A DNA stretch of 64,000 nt from Rhizobiales bacterium Ga0077545 (GTDB taxonomy: Bacteria > Pseudomonadota > Alphaproteobacteria > Rhizobiales > Methylopilaceae): the NCBI GenBank assembly GCA_001464335.1, contig LNEV01000014.1:124001-188000 (forward strand). The letters run 5' to 3'. A model generated the notes under the pieces. It was not told the origin of the DNA. It searched no databases and was given only the letters and a program-made list of their open reading frames with translations. How positions within the stretch are numbered: position 1 is the stretch's first letter; each line of letters begins with the position of its first letter. Shown here one piece after another: positions 8,767 through 17,667 of the stretch. The position numbers and the translations under genes are program-made.

Positions 8767-9060
8767 CTTTCGATTACGGAGGGCGCAACTCGAGGCGTCG
8801 TGATGTGGATCGGAAGTGCGGTGGCCGGGAATGCGGGAAGACGTAGCCCGCAGGAACGGAGGCCAAGGAGTGTGGAAGCCGGCGGAAAACCACCCGCCAC
8901 GGAGCGTCTGGACGAATGAGGCCAGACGGAAACAGTCCGAAGCCAAAAGTCCACCGCGCGCGGGACGTCGTGAGAACGATGCCCCCGAGGTGAGGACAAA
9001 CTGGTGTTGGCATTACCAAAACCACAGCCAACGCCGCCGCGGGAGCGGTCAATCTCCCGG
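8767..9060 (+). ncRNA. candidate structured non-coding RNA
   Basis: The spacer between lysA and the TIGR02302 gene is about 785 bp and has no credible gene. This part folds into consecutive hairpins on the plus strand: TGCGGG/CCCGCA (8832/8847) inside TGGCC/GGCCA (8822/8861); GGCGG/CCGCC (8881/8894); CGTCTGG/CCAGACG (8905/8922); CGTCG/CGATG (8966/8977); GGTGTTGGC/GCCAACGCC (9003/9027); and GGGAG/CTCCC (9041/9054). The density of helices separated by purine-rich linkers looks like a folded RNA. A 165-codon frame across it has an Arg/Pro-rich, non-globular translation and is not believed. No T-tract follows the last hairpin, so the 3' end is unknown. From 9061 to 9358 I see nothing definable. 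Confidence 0.4.
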
Positions 9061-9358
9061 CGTCCCGCGCGCCCCTCCAAAAGGGGCAACGGACTGCCCG
9101 CCGAGCCAGAAGGCTCGCGCATCCCACTCTTCCCCCGGAAGACGTTTCGTCATGCCCGAACGCCAGCGCCGGGAGGGTGGCCTCGCGAAGCGAGGTCGGG
9201 TGGGGCGCGCCACCGCCCATCCGGCACAAATCCTGCTCGGAACCGGCCATGCGCCATCTCTTCGCTCTTCACAACTTCGCAATGCCCCTCGCGCGCCGCA
9301 TTCGCGGTGCTAGACTTTCCGCCATGACAGCAGCGACCACCCCCTGCGGCAGGTCCCG

Positions 9359-11983
9359 ATGACGGACGAAACCGGCGCCTCGCACCCGGACGGCGAACGC
9401 CCCCGCGCGTTCGAGGCGCTGATCCGCCGTTCGCAGGCCGCCCTGATCTGGGAGCGGGCGTGGCCCGCCCTCGCGACGGCCGGTCTGGTCGCGCTCGCCT
9501 TCCTCACATTTTCCTGGTTCGGCCTTTTCATCGCGCTCGGGCCCGTCGCGCGCATCGCGGTGCTCGCCGTGTTCGGCGTCGCCTTCGCCGCCGCCCTCGC
9601 GCCGCTCGCACGCATCGCGATGCCGGACCGCGCCGCCGCCCTCGCCCGCATCGACCGCGAAAGCCGCACGCGCCATCGTCCCGCCACCGCGCTCAACGAT
9701 CCGCTGGCCGGGCGCACGGAAGATCCCGTCACCGCCGCGCTGTGGGCCGCCCATCGCGCCCGCACCGCCGATGCCGCACGCAATCTGAAAGCCGGCTACG
9801 CCCATCCCCGCCTTGCCCTGCGGGATCCGCGTGCGCTGCGTTACGCCGCGCTTCTGGCGGCTGTCGTCGCCTTCGTATCCGCGGGCGACGACCGGTTTGG
9901 ACGCACCCTGTCTGCCTTCGACTGGCGCACCCCCGCGGGCGGCGTTCCGCCGCGCATGGACGCCTGGGTCGCGCCTCCGCCCTACACCGGCCGCCCGCCG
10001 ATCTTCCTCACATCGAGCCGCAACGAAGACGCAAGCGCCGCTGTCGCCCCCGAGGCCGAAAGCGCCCATACCGTGCCTGCGGGAAGCGTCGTCGTCGTCC
10101 GCGTGTCGGGCGGCAAAGCGGACATTTCCGCTCCCGGCGCCCGCGAACTCGGCGCGGACGAAAAGGCGCCGACGGCGGCCAACATCCCCCGCGCGCCCGC
10201 AACCGAGGGCATCAGCGAACGGCGTTTCGTGCTCGACAAGGACACGTCCATCGCCGTCACCGGCGCGGGCAACACCGACTTCGCCTGGGCGTTCGACGTC
10301 GTGCCCGATGCGCCCCCCGCGATCGCGTTCCGCGCCCCGCCCCGTTTCGGCCAGAAGGGCGCGCTGACGCTCGATTACACCGCGACCGACGATTACGGCG
10401 TCGCCTCGGCGGAAGCGCTCGTCGCTCTGCCACGCCGCCGCCCGGCACGTAACGACGCGCCTCCCGCTGCCACGCCACGCCCGCTCTACGGCCCGCCCGA
10501 AATCCGCCTCGTCCTGCCGCAGGGCCGCGCCCGTTCCGGCGATGCCGTGACAAATCTCGAACTCGCCGAACATCCCTGGGCCGGATCGCGCGTTGTGCTG
10601 ACGCTTCTGGCCCGCGACGAACCGGGGCAGGAAGGCCGCAGCGAAAGCATCGAGACCCAGCTTCCCGCGCGCCCGTTCACCCATCCGCTGGCCCGCGCCC
10701 TCGTCGAGCAGCGCCGCACATTGGCGCTCGACGCCAATGCGAAACCGCGCGTTCTCGATGCGCTCGACGCGCTGTCGCTCTTTCCCGAAAGGTTCACGCC
10801 CGAGGCGTCGGTCTATCTCGGCCTGCGTACGGCTTCATCGCGCCTGCAGTACGCACGGACGGACGACGAATTGCGCGGCGTCGTCGATTATCTCTGGGAG
10901 ATCGCACTGAAGCTGGAAGATGGTGATCTTCAGGGTATCCAGGACCAGTTGCGGCAGGCGCAGCAGGCTCTGCAGGAAGCTCTCGAACGCGACGCCTCCG
11001 ACGAGGAAATCAAGCAGCTCATGGACCAGTTGCGCGAAGCGCTCGGCAAGTTCATGGCCGAGATGGCGCGCCGCATGGAGCAACAGCAGAACGGGCAGCA
11101 GGCACAAATGCCCCCCGGCGCGCGCATGGTCACACCGCAGGACCTCAAGAACATGCTCGACCGCATGGAGGAGATGGCGCGCAGCGGCAATCGCCAGGCG
11201 GCGCAGAACATGCTGTCGCAGCTGAACGAACTCCTCAACAATTTGCAGACCGCGCAGCCCCGCGGCCAGATGGACGAAGGCGCCGAAGCCGCCGCCCGCG
11301 CCCTCGACGAACTCGGCCGCATGATCCGCGAGCAAAGCGAATTGCGCGACCGCACCTTCCGCGAGCGCCAGCCCGGCCAGGGTCAACGGCAAGGGCAGCA
11401 ACCCGGACAACAGGGGCAGCAAGGACAACAGGGACAGCAGCCCGGCGAAGGCACGGAGCCGGGTCAGAGCGGCGAGAACCCGCTCGGCCAGCTCGGCCAG
11501 GAACAGGGCGCGCTGCGCCAGCGCCTCGACGAGCTTCTGAAGGAACTCGAGGGCAAGGGCCTTGAAGGCGATCCCGCGCTCGGCGATGCCGGCGAGGAAA
11601 TGGGCAATGCCGAAGGCCAGCTTGGCGAAGGCGATGCCAACCGCGCCTTCAACGCGCAGGGCCGGGCGCTCGATGCGCTGCGTCAAGGCGCGCAGGGCAT
11701 GGCCGAACGCATGCAGGGGCAGCAGGGAGAAGGGCAGGCCCAGCAGGAAGGTCAGGGCCAGCAGCCGGGCCCGCGCGGGCAGGCGGCGGGAGGCGAAGAC
11801 ACAGATCCGCTCGGCCGCCCCACACGCGCGCGGCGCTACGATCCGGGCTCGAACGTGCGCGTCCCCGGCGAGATCGAGGCCCAGCGCGCGCGACGCGTTC
11901 TGGAAGAACTGCGCCGCCGCATCGGCGAGCCTGACCGGCCGCAGGGCGAAATCGATTATCTGGAAAGGCTGTTGCGCGACTGA
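9359..11983 (+). CDS. TIGR02302 / DUF4175 family envelope protein
   Basis: This 874-residue protein is of the alphaproteobacterial family TIGR02302 (DUF4175). Hydrophobic helices at about residues 37-59, 64-84 and 157-173 anchor it in the inner membrane. A beta-rich periplasmic region follows to about residue 480. The C-terminal third is a long helical coiled region, broken by a Gln/Gly-rich low-complexity stretch at about 665-710 (GQQ repeats). The function of the family is not established; older annotations call it a high-molecular-weight aminopeptidase, but I see no protease motif. The gene is convergent with the receiver/hpt operon. Confidence 0.85.
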   Translation: MTDETGASHPDGERPRAFEALIRRSQAALIWERAWPALATAGLVALAFLTFSWFGLFIALGPVARIAVLAVFGVAFAAALAPLARIAMPDRAAALARIDRESRTRHRPATALNDPLAGRTEDPVTAALWAAHRARTADAARNLKAGYAHPRLALRDPRALRYAALLAAVVAFVSAGDDRFGRTLSAFDWRTPAGGVPPRMDAWVAPPPYTGRPPIFLTSSRNEDASAAVAPEAESAHTVPAGSVVVVRVSGGKADISAPGARELGADEKAPTAANIPRAPATEGISERRFVLDKDTSIAVTGAGNTDFAWAFDVVPDAPPAIAFRAPPRFGQKGALTLDYTATDDYGVASAEALVALPRRRPARNDAPPAATPRPLYGPPEIRLVLPQGRARSGDAVTNLELAEHPWAGSRVVLTLLARDEPGQEGRSESIETQLPARPFTHPLARALVEQRRTLALDANAKPRVLDALDALSLFPERFTPEASVYLGLRTASSRLQYARTDDELRGVVDYLWEIALKLEDGDLQGIQDQLRQAQQALQEALERDASDEEIKQLMDQLREALGKFMAEMARRMEQQQNGQQAQMPPGARMVTPQDLKNMLDRMEEMARSGNRQAAQNMLSQLNELLNNLQTAQPRGQMDEGAEAAARALDELGRMIREQSELRDRTFRERQPGQGQRQGQQPGQQGQQGQQGQQPGEGTEPGQSGENPLGQLGQEQGALRQRLDELLKELEGKGLEGDPALGDAGEEMGNAEGQLGEGDANRAFNAQGRALDALRQGAQGMAERMQGQQGEGQAQQEGQGQQPGPRGQAAGGEDTDPLGRPTRARRYDPGSNVRVPGEIEAQRARRVLEELRRRIGEPDRPQGEIDYLERLLRD

Positions 11984-11994
11984 TGGATGCCGTC

Positions 11995-12023
11995 ATCCCG
12001 GAAACAAAGCGGTTGTCCGGGAT
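11995..12023. repeat. short palindromic repeat or terminator-like hairpin in a convergent gap
   Basis: The arms ATCCCGG and CCGGGAT (7 bp) flank a 15-nt loop between the convergent TIGR02302 and receiver genes. There is no T-tract. It resembles the GTCATCCCGGA...TCCGGGAT units dispersed in Rhizobiales spacers, and may separate the two converging transcripts. Confidence 0.4.
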
Positions 12024-12042
12024 CGGTCTGCAGGCGAAAAAC

Positions 12043-12414
12043 TCAGGCCGCCCGCCGCGCCTGCAGCGCACCCGCCACCGCTTCGCGGATCTGGGCGAGG
12101 CTGAAGGGCTTCGTCACCACATCCTCGATCAGCGCTTCGAGATCGGACGCGCGTTCGCGCTGATCGGCGAAGCCGGTCATCAGCAGGATCGGCATGTCCG
12201 GGTAATCGCGGCCCGCCGTCAGCGCGAGCGCGATGCCGTCCATCAACGGCATGCGGATGTCCGACAGCAAAAGCTCGAAACCCTCGCGCCCCAGAACGTC
12301 CAGTGCGTCCGCGCCGTCACAGGCCGTCGCGACATCATGACCGTCCAGCGTCAGAGCACGCTCGACAAAGCTGCGAACGGAATCCTCGTCGTCGACGACA
12401 AGAATACGTGCCAT
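12043..12414 (-). CDS. single-domain response regulator (CpdR-like receiver)
   Basis: This 123-residue stand-alone CheY-like receiver shows Asp8 and Asp9 in the acidic pocket, the phosphoacceptor Asp52 in LLLSDIRMPLMDG, Thr80 and Lys102 (TKPF). No output domain is present. The wording MPLMDGIALA and the context beside hpt resemble CpdR, the receiver that controls ClpXP-dependent proteolysis of cell-cycle factors in Caulobacter and rhizobia, so a CpdR-type role is plausible but not proven. It is the last gene of a three-gene minus-strand operon and begins 3 bp after hpt. Confidence 0.85.
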   Translation of the reverse strand: MARILVVDDEDSVRSFVERALTLDGHDVATACDGADALDVLGREGFELLLSDIRMPLMDGIALALTAGRDYPDMPILLMTGFADQRERASDLEALIEDVVTKPFSLAQIREAVAGALQARRAA

Positions 12415-12417
12415 GCC

Positions 12418-12981
12418 TCAAATTCTCCCCGGATCATCCGATGGTTTGGAACTCGAATGTTCAACGACGCCGACAAACGGCAATTCGCGGAACGAGTGGG
12501 CTGCGTCCATACCATAACCCACGACGAACAGATCGGGACAGTCGAAGCCCACGAAATCGGCCTCGAAATCCACCGCTCTCTTGTCCTTCTTGTCGAGCAG
12601 AACGCAGGCACGCACACTTCTGGCGCCGCGCTCCAGCAGAAGATTGCGCGCAAAGGCCAAAGTGCGCCCCGATTCAAGAATATCGTCGATCAGAATGACA
12701 TCGCGCCCACGCACATCGGAATCGATGTCGCGCACGACATCCACCGTCCCCGAACTTACCGTGGCGGCCTTGTAGCTCGACAGCTGAATGAATTCGATGT
12801 GCGGAGACATCCCGGCATGGTGCAGCGCGCGGATCAGATCGGCGGCGAAGACGAAGCTGCCGCGCAGCACCGCAATGACGAGAAGATTTTCGAGCGGCGT
12901 CGCGGCGATCTCCCGGGCGATCGCAGTGGTGCGCGCGGCCAGAACGGCCTCATCGAAAAGAACGCGGACATTGTCTTTCAT
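12418..12981 (-). CDS. hpt: hypoxanthine phosphoribosyltransferase
   Basis: Hpt makes IMP (or GMP) from hypoxanthine (guanine) and PRPP in purine salvage. The 187-residue length fits, and the PRPP-binding loop VILIDDILESGRTL is at residues 95-108. An upstream flexible loop, LSSYKAATVSSG, lies at 67-78, and the base-recognition segment FVGFDCPDLFVVGYGMD is typical of the bacterial enzyme. Its ATG overlaps the stop of the zinc-ribbon gene (ATGA), indicating translational coupling. Confidence 0.93.
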   Translation of the reverse strand: MKDNVRVLFDEAVLAARTTAIAREIAATPLENLLVIAVLRGSFVFAADLIRALHHAGMSPHIEFIQLSSYKAATVSSGTVDVVRDIDSDVRGRDVILIDDILESGRTLAFARNLLLERGARSVRACVLLDKKDKRAVDFEADFVGFDCPDLFVVGYGMDAAHSFRELPFVGVVEHSSSKPSDDPGRI

Positions 12982-13790
12982 CGCGCGGCAGTCTGCACTC
13001 CGTCGCGCGATCCCACAAACCGCACGATCACTTCACGTCCATCCGCGGGCGGCGAGGCGATCTGCGCGAAGAAGGGAAGTTCTTCTCCCGGGCCGAGTTC
13101 GCCGCGCGCAGGCACCGCCGTCCACACGAAAATCTCGCGGCCGGTCCGGTTGACCACAGCCAGACGCAGACGCGGCACGGCGACGCTTTCGCCCGCGACA
13201 TTGCGGATCGTTCCCCGCACGGCAAGCTGGGGCACGCCGTCCTCGACATTCTCCTGCGTGGTGATGTCCGCGAAATCCAGACCGCGCAGGTTGACCGGCA
13301 TTCCGGCAATCTCATACAGCCCCGCCAGATCGGGCAGCACCGACACGATGGTCCCCCGGCCGACAATGCTGCACGCCAGAACGGCAAGACAGGCGACGGC
13401 GGCCGTGGTGAGCCTGCGGCGGCTTGCGAAATTGCCTACGATGCTGAGGCGTGTCTGCCGCCGCCCGCGTCGGGAAGCTTCTTTCGCCTCCTGCAACGCC
13501 GGATTGGAAATGATGTTCTCGATGGGCGCCGGAGCGGCGAAATCATCGTCGCCAAACGCGGCCTCCGGATCCGCCGGTGCGGCCTCGACCTCGTCGAACA
13601 CGTCGATGTCCTCGACGGTGACTTCGTCCGGCGCGGGGGTTTCCGCGAACTCCTGCGATGGGTTAGATTCAGCCTGACGCGCAAGCCAGACCGCGCCGCA
13701 TTCCGTGCAGCGCACTTTGCGGCCGGACGCGCCGATATCGGCCGCTTCGACCTCGTAGGAGCTTTCGCAATCGGGGCAAATGATCAGCAT
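12978..13790 (-). CDS. MJ0042 zinc-ribbon membrane protein
   Basis: The 270-residue protein begins with a CxxC...CxxC zinc ribbon of the MJ0042 type (Cys5, Cys8, Cys28, Cys31). An acidic linker follows, then one transmembrane helix at about residues 126-149 and a roughly 110-residue C-terminal domain resembling DUF3426. The layout suggests a membrane-tethered regulatory or sensor protein with a cytoplasmic metal-binding head. It is the first gene of the zinc ribbon/hpt/receiver operon and is divergent from ftsE across a 135-bp promoter region. Molecular function is unknown. Confidence 0.82.
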   Translation of the reverse strand: MLIICPDCESSYEVEAADIGASGRKVRCTECGAVWLARQAESNPSQEFAETPAPDEVTVEDIDVFDEVEAAPADPEAAFGDDDFAAPAPIENIISNPALQEAKEASRRGRRQTRLSIVGNFASRRRLTTAAVACLAVLACSIVGRGTIVSVLPDLAGLYEIAGMPVNLRGLDFADITTQENVEDGVPQLAVRGTIRNVAGESVAVPRLRLAVVNRTGREIFVWTAVPARGELGPGEELPFFAQIASPPADGREVIVRFVGSRDGVQTAAR

Positions 13791-13925
13791 GGTTGCCGCG
13801 AATCATGTCAGGCGTGAAACCATGCGAGGAATTCGCACGACTTCCTTTCGACCCTCCGCACGTGCGGTTAATTACGGGTTAAGTTCGCCGCCGCGTGGCG
13901 TGTTCGATGAAGGACAGGACAGGTT

Positions 13926-14585
13926 TTGATCCGTTTTGAGAATGTCGGCCTGCGTTACGGTCCGGGCTCCGAGGTCCTGAAGGATCTCACATTCCGGATC
14001 GACGCCAATTCGTTTCAGTTCCTGACCGGCCCGTCGGGCGCCGGCAAAACCTCGTTGCTGCGCCTGCTGTTTCTCGCATTGAAGCCGACACGCGGCCTGA
14101 TCGGCATTTTCGGGCGCGACACCGCCGCCCTCACCCGCGCCGAGCTGCCGGATATCCGCCGCCGCATCGGCATCGTCTTTCAGGATTTTCGCCTTCTCGA
14201 CCATCTGACGACGTTCGAGAATGTGGCACTGCCGCTGCGCGTGCTCGGCCGCGAGGAAGCCCATTACCGCGCCGAGGTCAGCGAATTGCTGCGCTGGGTC
14301 GGCCTCGGCGAGCGCATCAACGCCTATCCGCAGGTTCTGTCGGGCGGCGAGAAACAGCGCGCCGCCATCGCCCGCGCCGTGATTTCACGGCCTGAGCTTC
14401 TTCTCGCCGACGAGCCCACCGGCAACGTCGATCCGCATCTCGCCAAGCGCCTTCTGAGGCTCTTCGTCGAACTGCACAAATCCGGCACCTCGGTCTTGAT
14501 CGCGACGCATGATATCGGGCTCATGGACCTGTACGATGCCCGTCGTCTCGTTCTCGCGGACGGCCGTCTCCACATCTACGAATAG
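13926..14585 (+). CDS. ftsE: cell division ATP-binding protein FtsE
   Basis: FtsE is the ATPase of the FtsEX complex, which gates periplasmic peptidoglycan hydrolases at the division septum. The 219-residue ABC domain has Walker A GPSGAGKT at 35-42, the signature VLSGGEKQRAAIARA near 138-152 and Walker B LLLADEPTG at about 158-166, with a following THDIGLM switch. Translation starts at a TTG; a GGACAGG ribosome site precedes it. ftsX begins 3 nt after its stop. Confidence 0.95.
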   Translation: MIRFENVGLRYGPGSEVLKDLTFRIDANSFQFLTGPSGAGKTSLLRLLFLALKPTRGLIGIFGRDTAALTRAELPDIRRRIGIVFQDFRLLDHLTTFENVALPLRVLGREEAHYRAEVSELLRWVGLGERINAYPQVLSGGEKQRAAIARAVISRPELLLADEPTGNVDPHLAKRLLRLFVELHKSGTSVLIATHDIGLMDLYDARRLVLADGRLHIYE

Positions 14586-14588
14586 GGC

Positions 14589-15557
14589 ATGCCCGAGCTT
14601 AGTCGCCCATCTCCCGGCCGACCGGCGGCGAAAGCGCCGCCACGGCAGCCCCCGGCAGCAGGGGCCGAGAACCGGCGCGCGCCCTCGCTCGTGCCGGGCG
14701 GCTCGCTTGCGGGCACCGCGCTCGTCGTCATCATCGCCATCATGAGTTTCCTCGCCTCCCTCACGGCGGGAGCCGTGGGCGTGGTACGCGAAGCTGCCGA
14801 CAACTGGCAGGATCAGGTTCTGCGCGAACTGACGATCCAGATCCTGCCCGCCGAAAAACGCGACATGAACGCCTCCATCGCCAAAGCGGTGGAGATCGCC
14901 CGGGCGACAAATGGCATCGCCAGCGCCGTGCCCTTCACCGACGCGGACACCGCCCGGCTGCTCGAGCCGTGGCTGGGTAAAAACCTCGCTTTCGACGAGC
15001 TTCCCATTCCGCGTCTCATCGTCCTGCGCGTCGAGGACGGCAAGACACCCGATTTTGCGGCGCTCGAAACGCGCCTGTCCCGCGAGGTTCCCGGGGCAAG
15101 CCTCGATACGCACCGCGCCTGGCTCGAGCGCCTGCGGATCACCGGAAACGCGCTCTCGGGCTTCGGCGTTGCGGTTCTGGCGCTTGTTCTGTTCGCCACC
15201 GCTTTGTCCGTACTCTTCGCAACGCGCAGTGCGGTTGCCGGCAACCGCGATGTCGTCGAGGTTTTGCATGTCGTCGGTGCACGCGACGGATATATCGCCC
15301 GCGCCTTCGCCCGTCGATTCTTCGTGCTCGGCCTGCGCGGCGGATTGATCGGCGGCGGCCTTGCAATCGTGCTATTTATCATTGCTGATCTCGCCAGCGG
15401 CGATGCCAGCCAACCCGGCTCCAGCGTCCTGATCGGGCGTCTCGACATGAGCTTTACGGGCTATCTCTCCATCCTCGCGGTCGCGCTGTTCATCGCCGCA
15501 TTGACGATGCTCACCTCGCGTCTCACCGTGATGGCCCATCTGAGGCGGCTCGATTGA
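14589..15557 (+). CDS. ftsX: cell division protein FtsX
   Basis: FtsX is the membrane subunit that couples FtsE ATP hydrolysis to cell-wall hydrolase activation. The protein has 322 residues: a proline-rich cytoplasmic N-terminus of about 38 residues, a first helix at about 41-65, a large periplasmic domain, then three helices near 193-213, 250-268 and 292-312. This is the standard FtsX topology. The stop overlaps the TTG start of the next gene (TTGA), so the downstream DUF218 and acyltransferase genes belong to the same message. Confidence 0.94.
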   Translation: MPELSRPSPGRPAAKAPPRQPPAAGAENRRAPSLVPGGSLAGTALVVIIAIMSFLASLTAGAVGVVREAADNWQDQVLRELTIQILPAEKRDMNASIAKAVEIARATNGIASAVPFTDADTARLLEPWLGKNLAFDELPIPRLIVLRVEDGKTPDFAALETRLSREVPGASLDTHRAWLERLRITGNALSGFGVAVLALVLFATALSVLFATRSAVAGNRDVVEVLHVVGARDGYIARAFARRFFVLGLRGGLIGGGLAIVLFIIADLASGDASQPGSSVLIGRLDMSFTGYLSILAVALFIAALTMLTSRLTVMAHLRRLD

Positions 15558-16228
15558 TCGAAGGACCGCACAAACCGCGTCCCAGGCGCAGCCTGTTCGA
15601 TCTGCTGCACGCCCTTGTGCGGCCGCTGGCGCTGATGAGCGCGCTCGTCCTGACCGGCCTAGTCGCTGGCTTTTTCGTTTTCGTCACGACCATTCCACGC
15701 GTCGAACCCGACACCGCCATCACCGGCGACGGCATCGTCGTCCTGACCGGCGCAGCGGACCGGCTGGCTGATGCCTTCAAGCTGCTCGCAAACGGGCGTG
15801 CCAAACGCCTTCTGATTTCCGGCGTCAATCCGGCAACGACCAAGGCAGAGCTTGTGCGTGTTTTGCCGCAGTTCGAGAACCTCATCTCGTGCTGCGCCGA
15901 TCTCGGATACCGGGCGCTCAACACGGCGGGGAATGCGGTTGAAACGCGTGAATGGACTCGGCGAAACGGATTTGAGAGCGTCATCGTCGTTACCTCGGGA
16001 TGGCATATGCGCCGTTCGCTGCTCGAAGTTCAGCGCTCGATCCCCGAAGTCATCCTGATCCCCTATCCGGTGATCGCTGCCTCCACCGCAGAGGAGACAT
16101 GGTGGCTTGAGCCCGGCAATCTGAGACTGCTCGTGTCCGAATATGTGAAATACCTTGCGGCTCTGGTCGAAGTGCGGATAGCTCCCCGCGTCATCGACGA
16201 AGCTCCTCCAGCCAATCCAGACACATGA
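15554..16228 (+). CDS. YdcF family protein (DUF218)
   Basis: The 224-residue protein has one N-terminal helix at about residues 25-47 and a DUF218 domain outside the membrane. Family landmarks are the nucleotide-like IVVLTGAADRLADAFKLL segment, the RLLISGVNP strand and the IVVTSGWHMRRS block. DUF218 proteins (YdcF, SanA) act in envelope maintenance and may bind nucleotide-like ligands; the reaction is unknown. Both ends overlap neighbours by four bases, giving a tightly coupled ftsE-ftsX-ydcF-plsC operon. Confidence 0.88.
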   Translation: MIEGPHKPRPRRSLFDLLHALVRPLALMSALVLTGLVAGFFVFVTTIPRVEPDTAITGDGIVVLTGAADRLADAFKLLANGRAKRLLISGVNPATTKAELVRVLPQFENLISCCADLGYRALNTAGNAVETREWTRRNGFESVIVVTSGWHMRRSLLEVQRSIPEVILIPYPVIAASTAEETWWLEPGNLRLLVSEYVKYLAALVEVRIAPRVIDEAPPANPDT

Positions 16229-16983
16229 TCTTCATCCGCTCGGTGGTGTTCAACACCGTCTTCTATGCAAGCTTTCTGGTGGTCGCGATCCTCGGCCTGC
16301 CTTTCCTTTTGACGCAGAAAGGCGCGCTCGAAGTTGCGCGCACCTGGGGGCGGATCAATCTCTGGTTGACCGAACACCTGGCCGGCATCCGCTTCGAAGT
16401 GCGCGGGCGCGAGAATGTGCCGAACGGCGGCTGCCTCATCGCCGCAAAGCACCAATCGGCGATGGAGACCTTCGGCATCGTGCCCTATGTGCACGACTTC
16501 GCCTTCATCCTGAAACGCGAGCTCAACTGGTTACCGCTCTTCGGCCTGTACACAATGCGGGCCGGCATGATCGGCGTCAATCGCGGCGCGCGTTCGCAGG
16601 CCCTGAAGGACATGACGGTCGAAGCACGAAAGGCCATTTCCGAGGGTCGTCAGATCATCATCTACCCGGAAGGAACGCGCCGCCCGCCGGGCGCCGAGCC
16701 CGCTTATAAATACGGCGCGGTCTATCTCTACACGGAACTCGGCGCGGTCTGCGTGCCGGTTGCGATCAATACGGGACTGTACTGGCCGCGTCGCTCGTTC
16801 CTGCGCTATCCGGGAACGGCCGTTCTTGAATTTCTCGAACCCATCGCGCCCGGCCTCGACGGCGAGGCTTTCAAGACGCGGCTTCAAAGCGTGATCGAGG
16901 AGGCGAGCAATCGCCTGATGGCTGAATCCCGCGCGCGCGGCGAAGGCATCCCGGCGCACAAGATCAAACCGCCGAAGAAATAA
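16225..16983 (+). CDS. plsC: 1-acyl-sn-glycerol-3-phosphate acyltransferase
   Basis: PlsC transfers the second acyl chain to lysophosphatidate at the inner membrane, producing phosphatidate for phospholipid synthesis. The 252-residue protein has a hydrophobic N-terminal segment. Its catalytic motif is KHQSAMET, in which His76 is followed by Glu81 (HX4E) and not the usual Asp; this variant occurs in rhizobial PlsC. The substrate motif EGTR is at 149-152. It is last in the ftsE operon, linking septum and membrane synthesis. A dispersed repeat follows its stop. Confidence 0.92.
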   Translation: MIFIRSVVFNTVFYASFLVVAILGLPFLLTQKGALEVARTWGRINLWLTEHLAGIRFEVRGRENVPNGGCLIAAKHQSAMETFGIVPYVHDFAFILKRELNWLPLFGLYTMRAGMIGVNRGARSQALKDMTVEARKAISEGRQIIIYPEGTRRPPGAEPAYKYGAVYLYTELGAVCVPVAINTGLYWPRRSFLRYPGTAVLEFLEPIAPGLDGEAFKTRLQSVIEEASNRLMAESRARGEGIPAHKIKPPKK

Positions 16984-16988
16984 CAAAC

Positions 16989-17027
16989 CTCATCCTGAGG
17001 AGCGCCCGCAGGCGCATCTCGAAGGAT
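16989..17027. repeat. dispersed REP-like repeat, third copy
   Basis: This single unit, CTCATCCTGAGGAGC to TCTCGAAGGAT, has the same ends as the inverted pair downstream of lysA. It fills the gap between the convergent plsC and chaC genes and reaches the chaC stop codon, so the repeat supplies the last bases of that gene. Confidence 0.7.
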
Positions 17028-17584
17028 CAGATACCGGCACCCATATCGATCGTGTCGACCCCGCCAAGCTGCTCGGCAAGCCATTCGAGTTCGGCGTCGT
17101 GAACGCCGAGATAGCGCAGATGCAGAACCGTGTTGATGACATAATCGCGGTTCGGCCCACCCTCGCCCCGGCAGATGCGTACAATTCGAAGCCTTTCCTC
17201 ACGCGTCAGATTTCCCGCATATTGCTGGTGCGTTTCGTCGGACACATAAGTCAGCGCCTCGGTGCCCTCCCTGTTCGAGAAGGTCACCGGCAGGACGCGT
17301 TCGTGATAAACTGAACCCCTCATCTCGCGCGCGTGAAGATAAGCCCGCACGTCGTCGACCTTTGCGGCCGCGACCCGGTAGGCAACGCCGTGACATGAGC
17401 CGCCTGCGTCGAGGCCAAGCACAAGGCCCGGATTATCGGCCGTGCCGCGCCAATGATGGGAATAGATACAAAGCTCCCGGTGCCAGCCCTGCAGCAGCGC
17501 CGGGCGCATCTCTTCAAAGGCAAACCCCGGCTTCCACATCAGGGAGCCGTAGCCGAAAACCCAAAGATCCGTTGAAGCAGCCAT
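17027..17584 (-). CDS. ChaC-like gamma-glutamylcyclotransferase
   Basis: This 185-residue enzyme belongs to the ChaC family, which degrades glutathione to 5-oxoproline and Cys-Gly in the cytosol. The signature VFGYGSLMWKPGF is at residues 9-21 and the likely catalytic Glu95 is in VYHERVLPV. The reading frame extends far upstream, but the ATG used here puts the family N-terminus (TDLWVFGYGSL) at the right place; the ribosome site is weak. The gene is downstream of tyrA in the same direction with an 83-bp gap, so co-transcription is possible but not required. Confidence 0.88.
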   Translation of the reverse strand: MAASTDLWVFGYGSLMWKPGFAFEEMRPALLQGWHRELCIYSHHWRGTADNPGLVLGLDAGGSCHGVAYRVAAAKVDDVRAYLHAREMRGSVYHERVLPVTFSNREGTEALTYVSDETHQQYAGNLTREERLRIVRICRGEGGPNRDYVINTVLHLRYLGVHDAELEWLAEQLGGVDTIDMGAGI

Positions 17585-17667
17585 CACCCAAGGACACCCG
17601 GCATCCGCACGTGCCGGACAGACCACGAGGTTAATCTGTGTAATCGGCGAGCCGCAAGGCCTGCCGC

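Noticed and set aside
8816-9313. A 165-codon plus-strand frame in the lysA-TIGR02302 spacer
   Set aside because: The product is Arg/Pro/Ser-rich without a domain, lacks a good ribosome site, and overlaps the series of hairpins; a structured RNA is the better reading.
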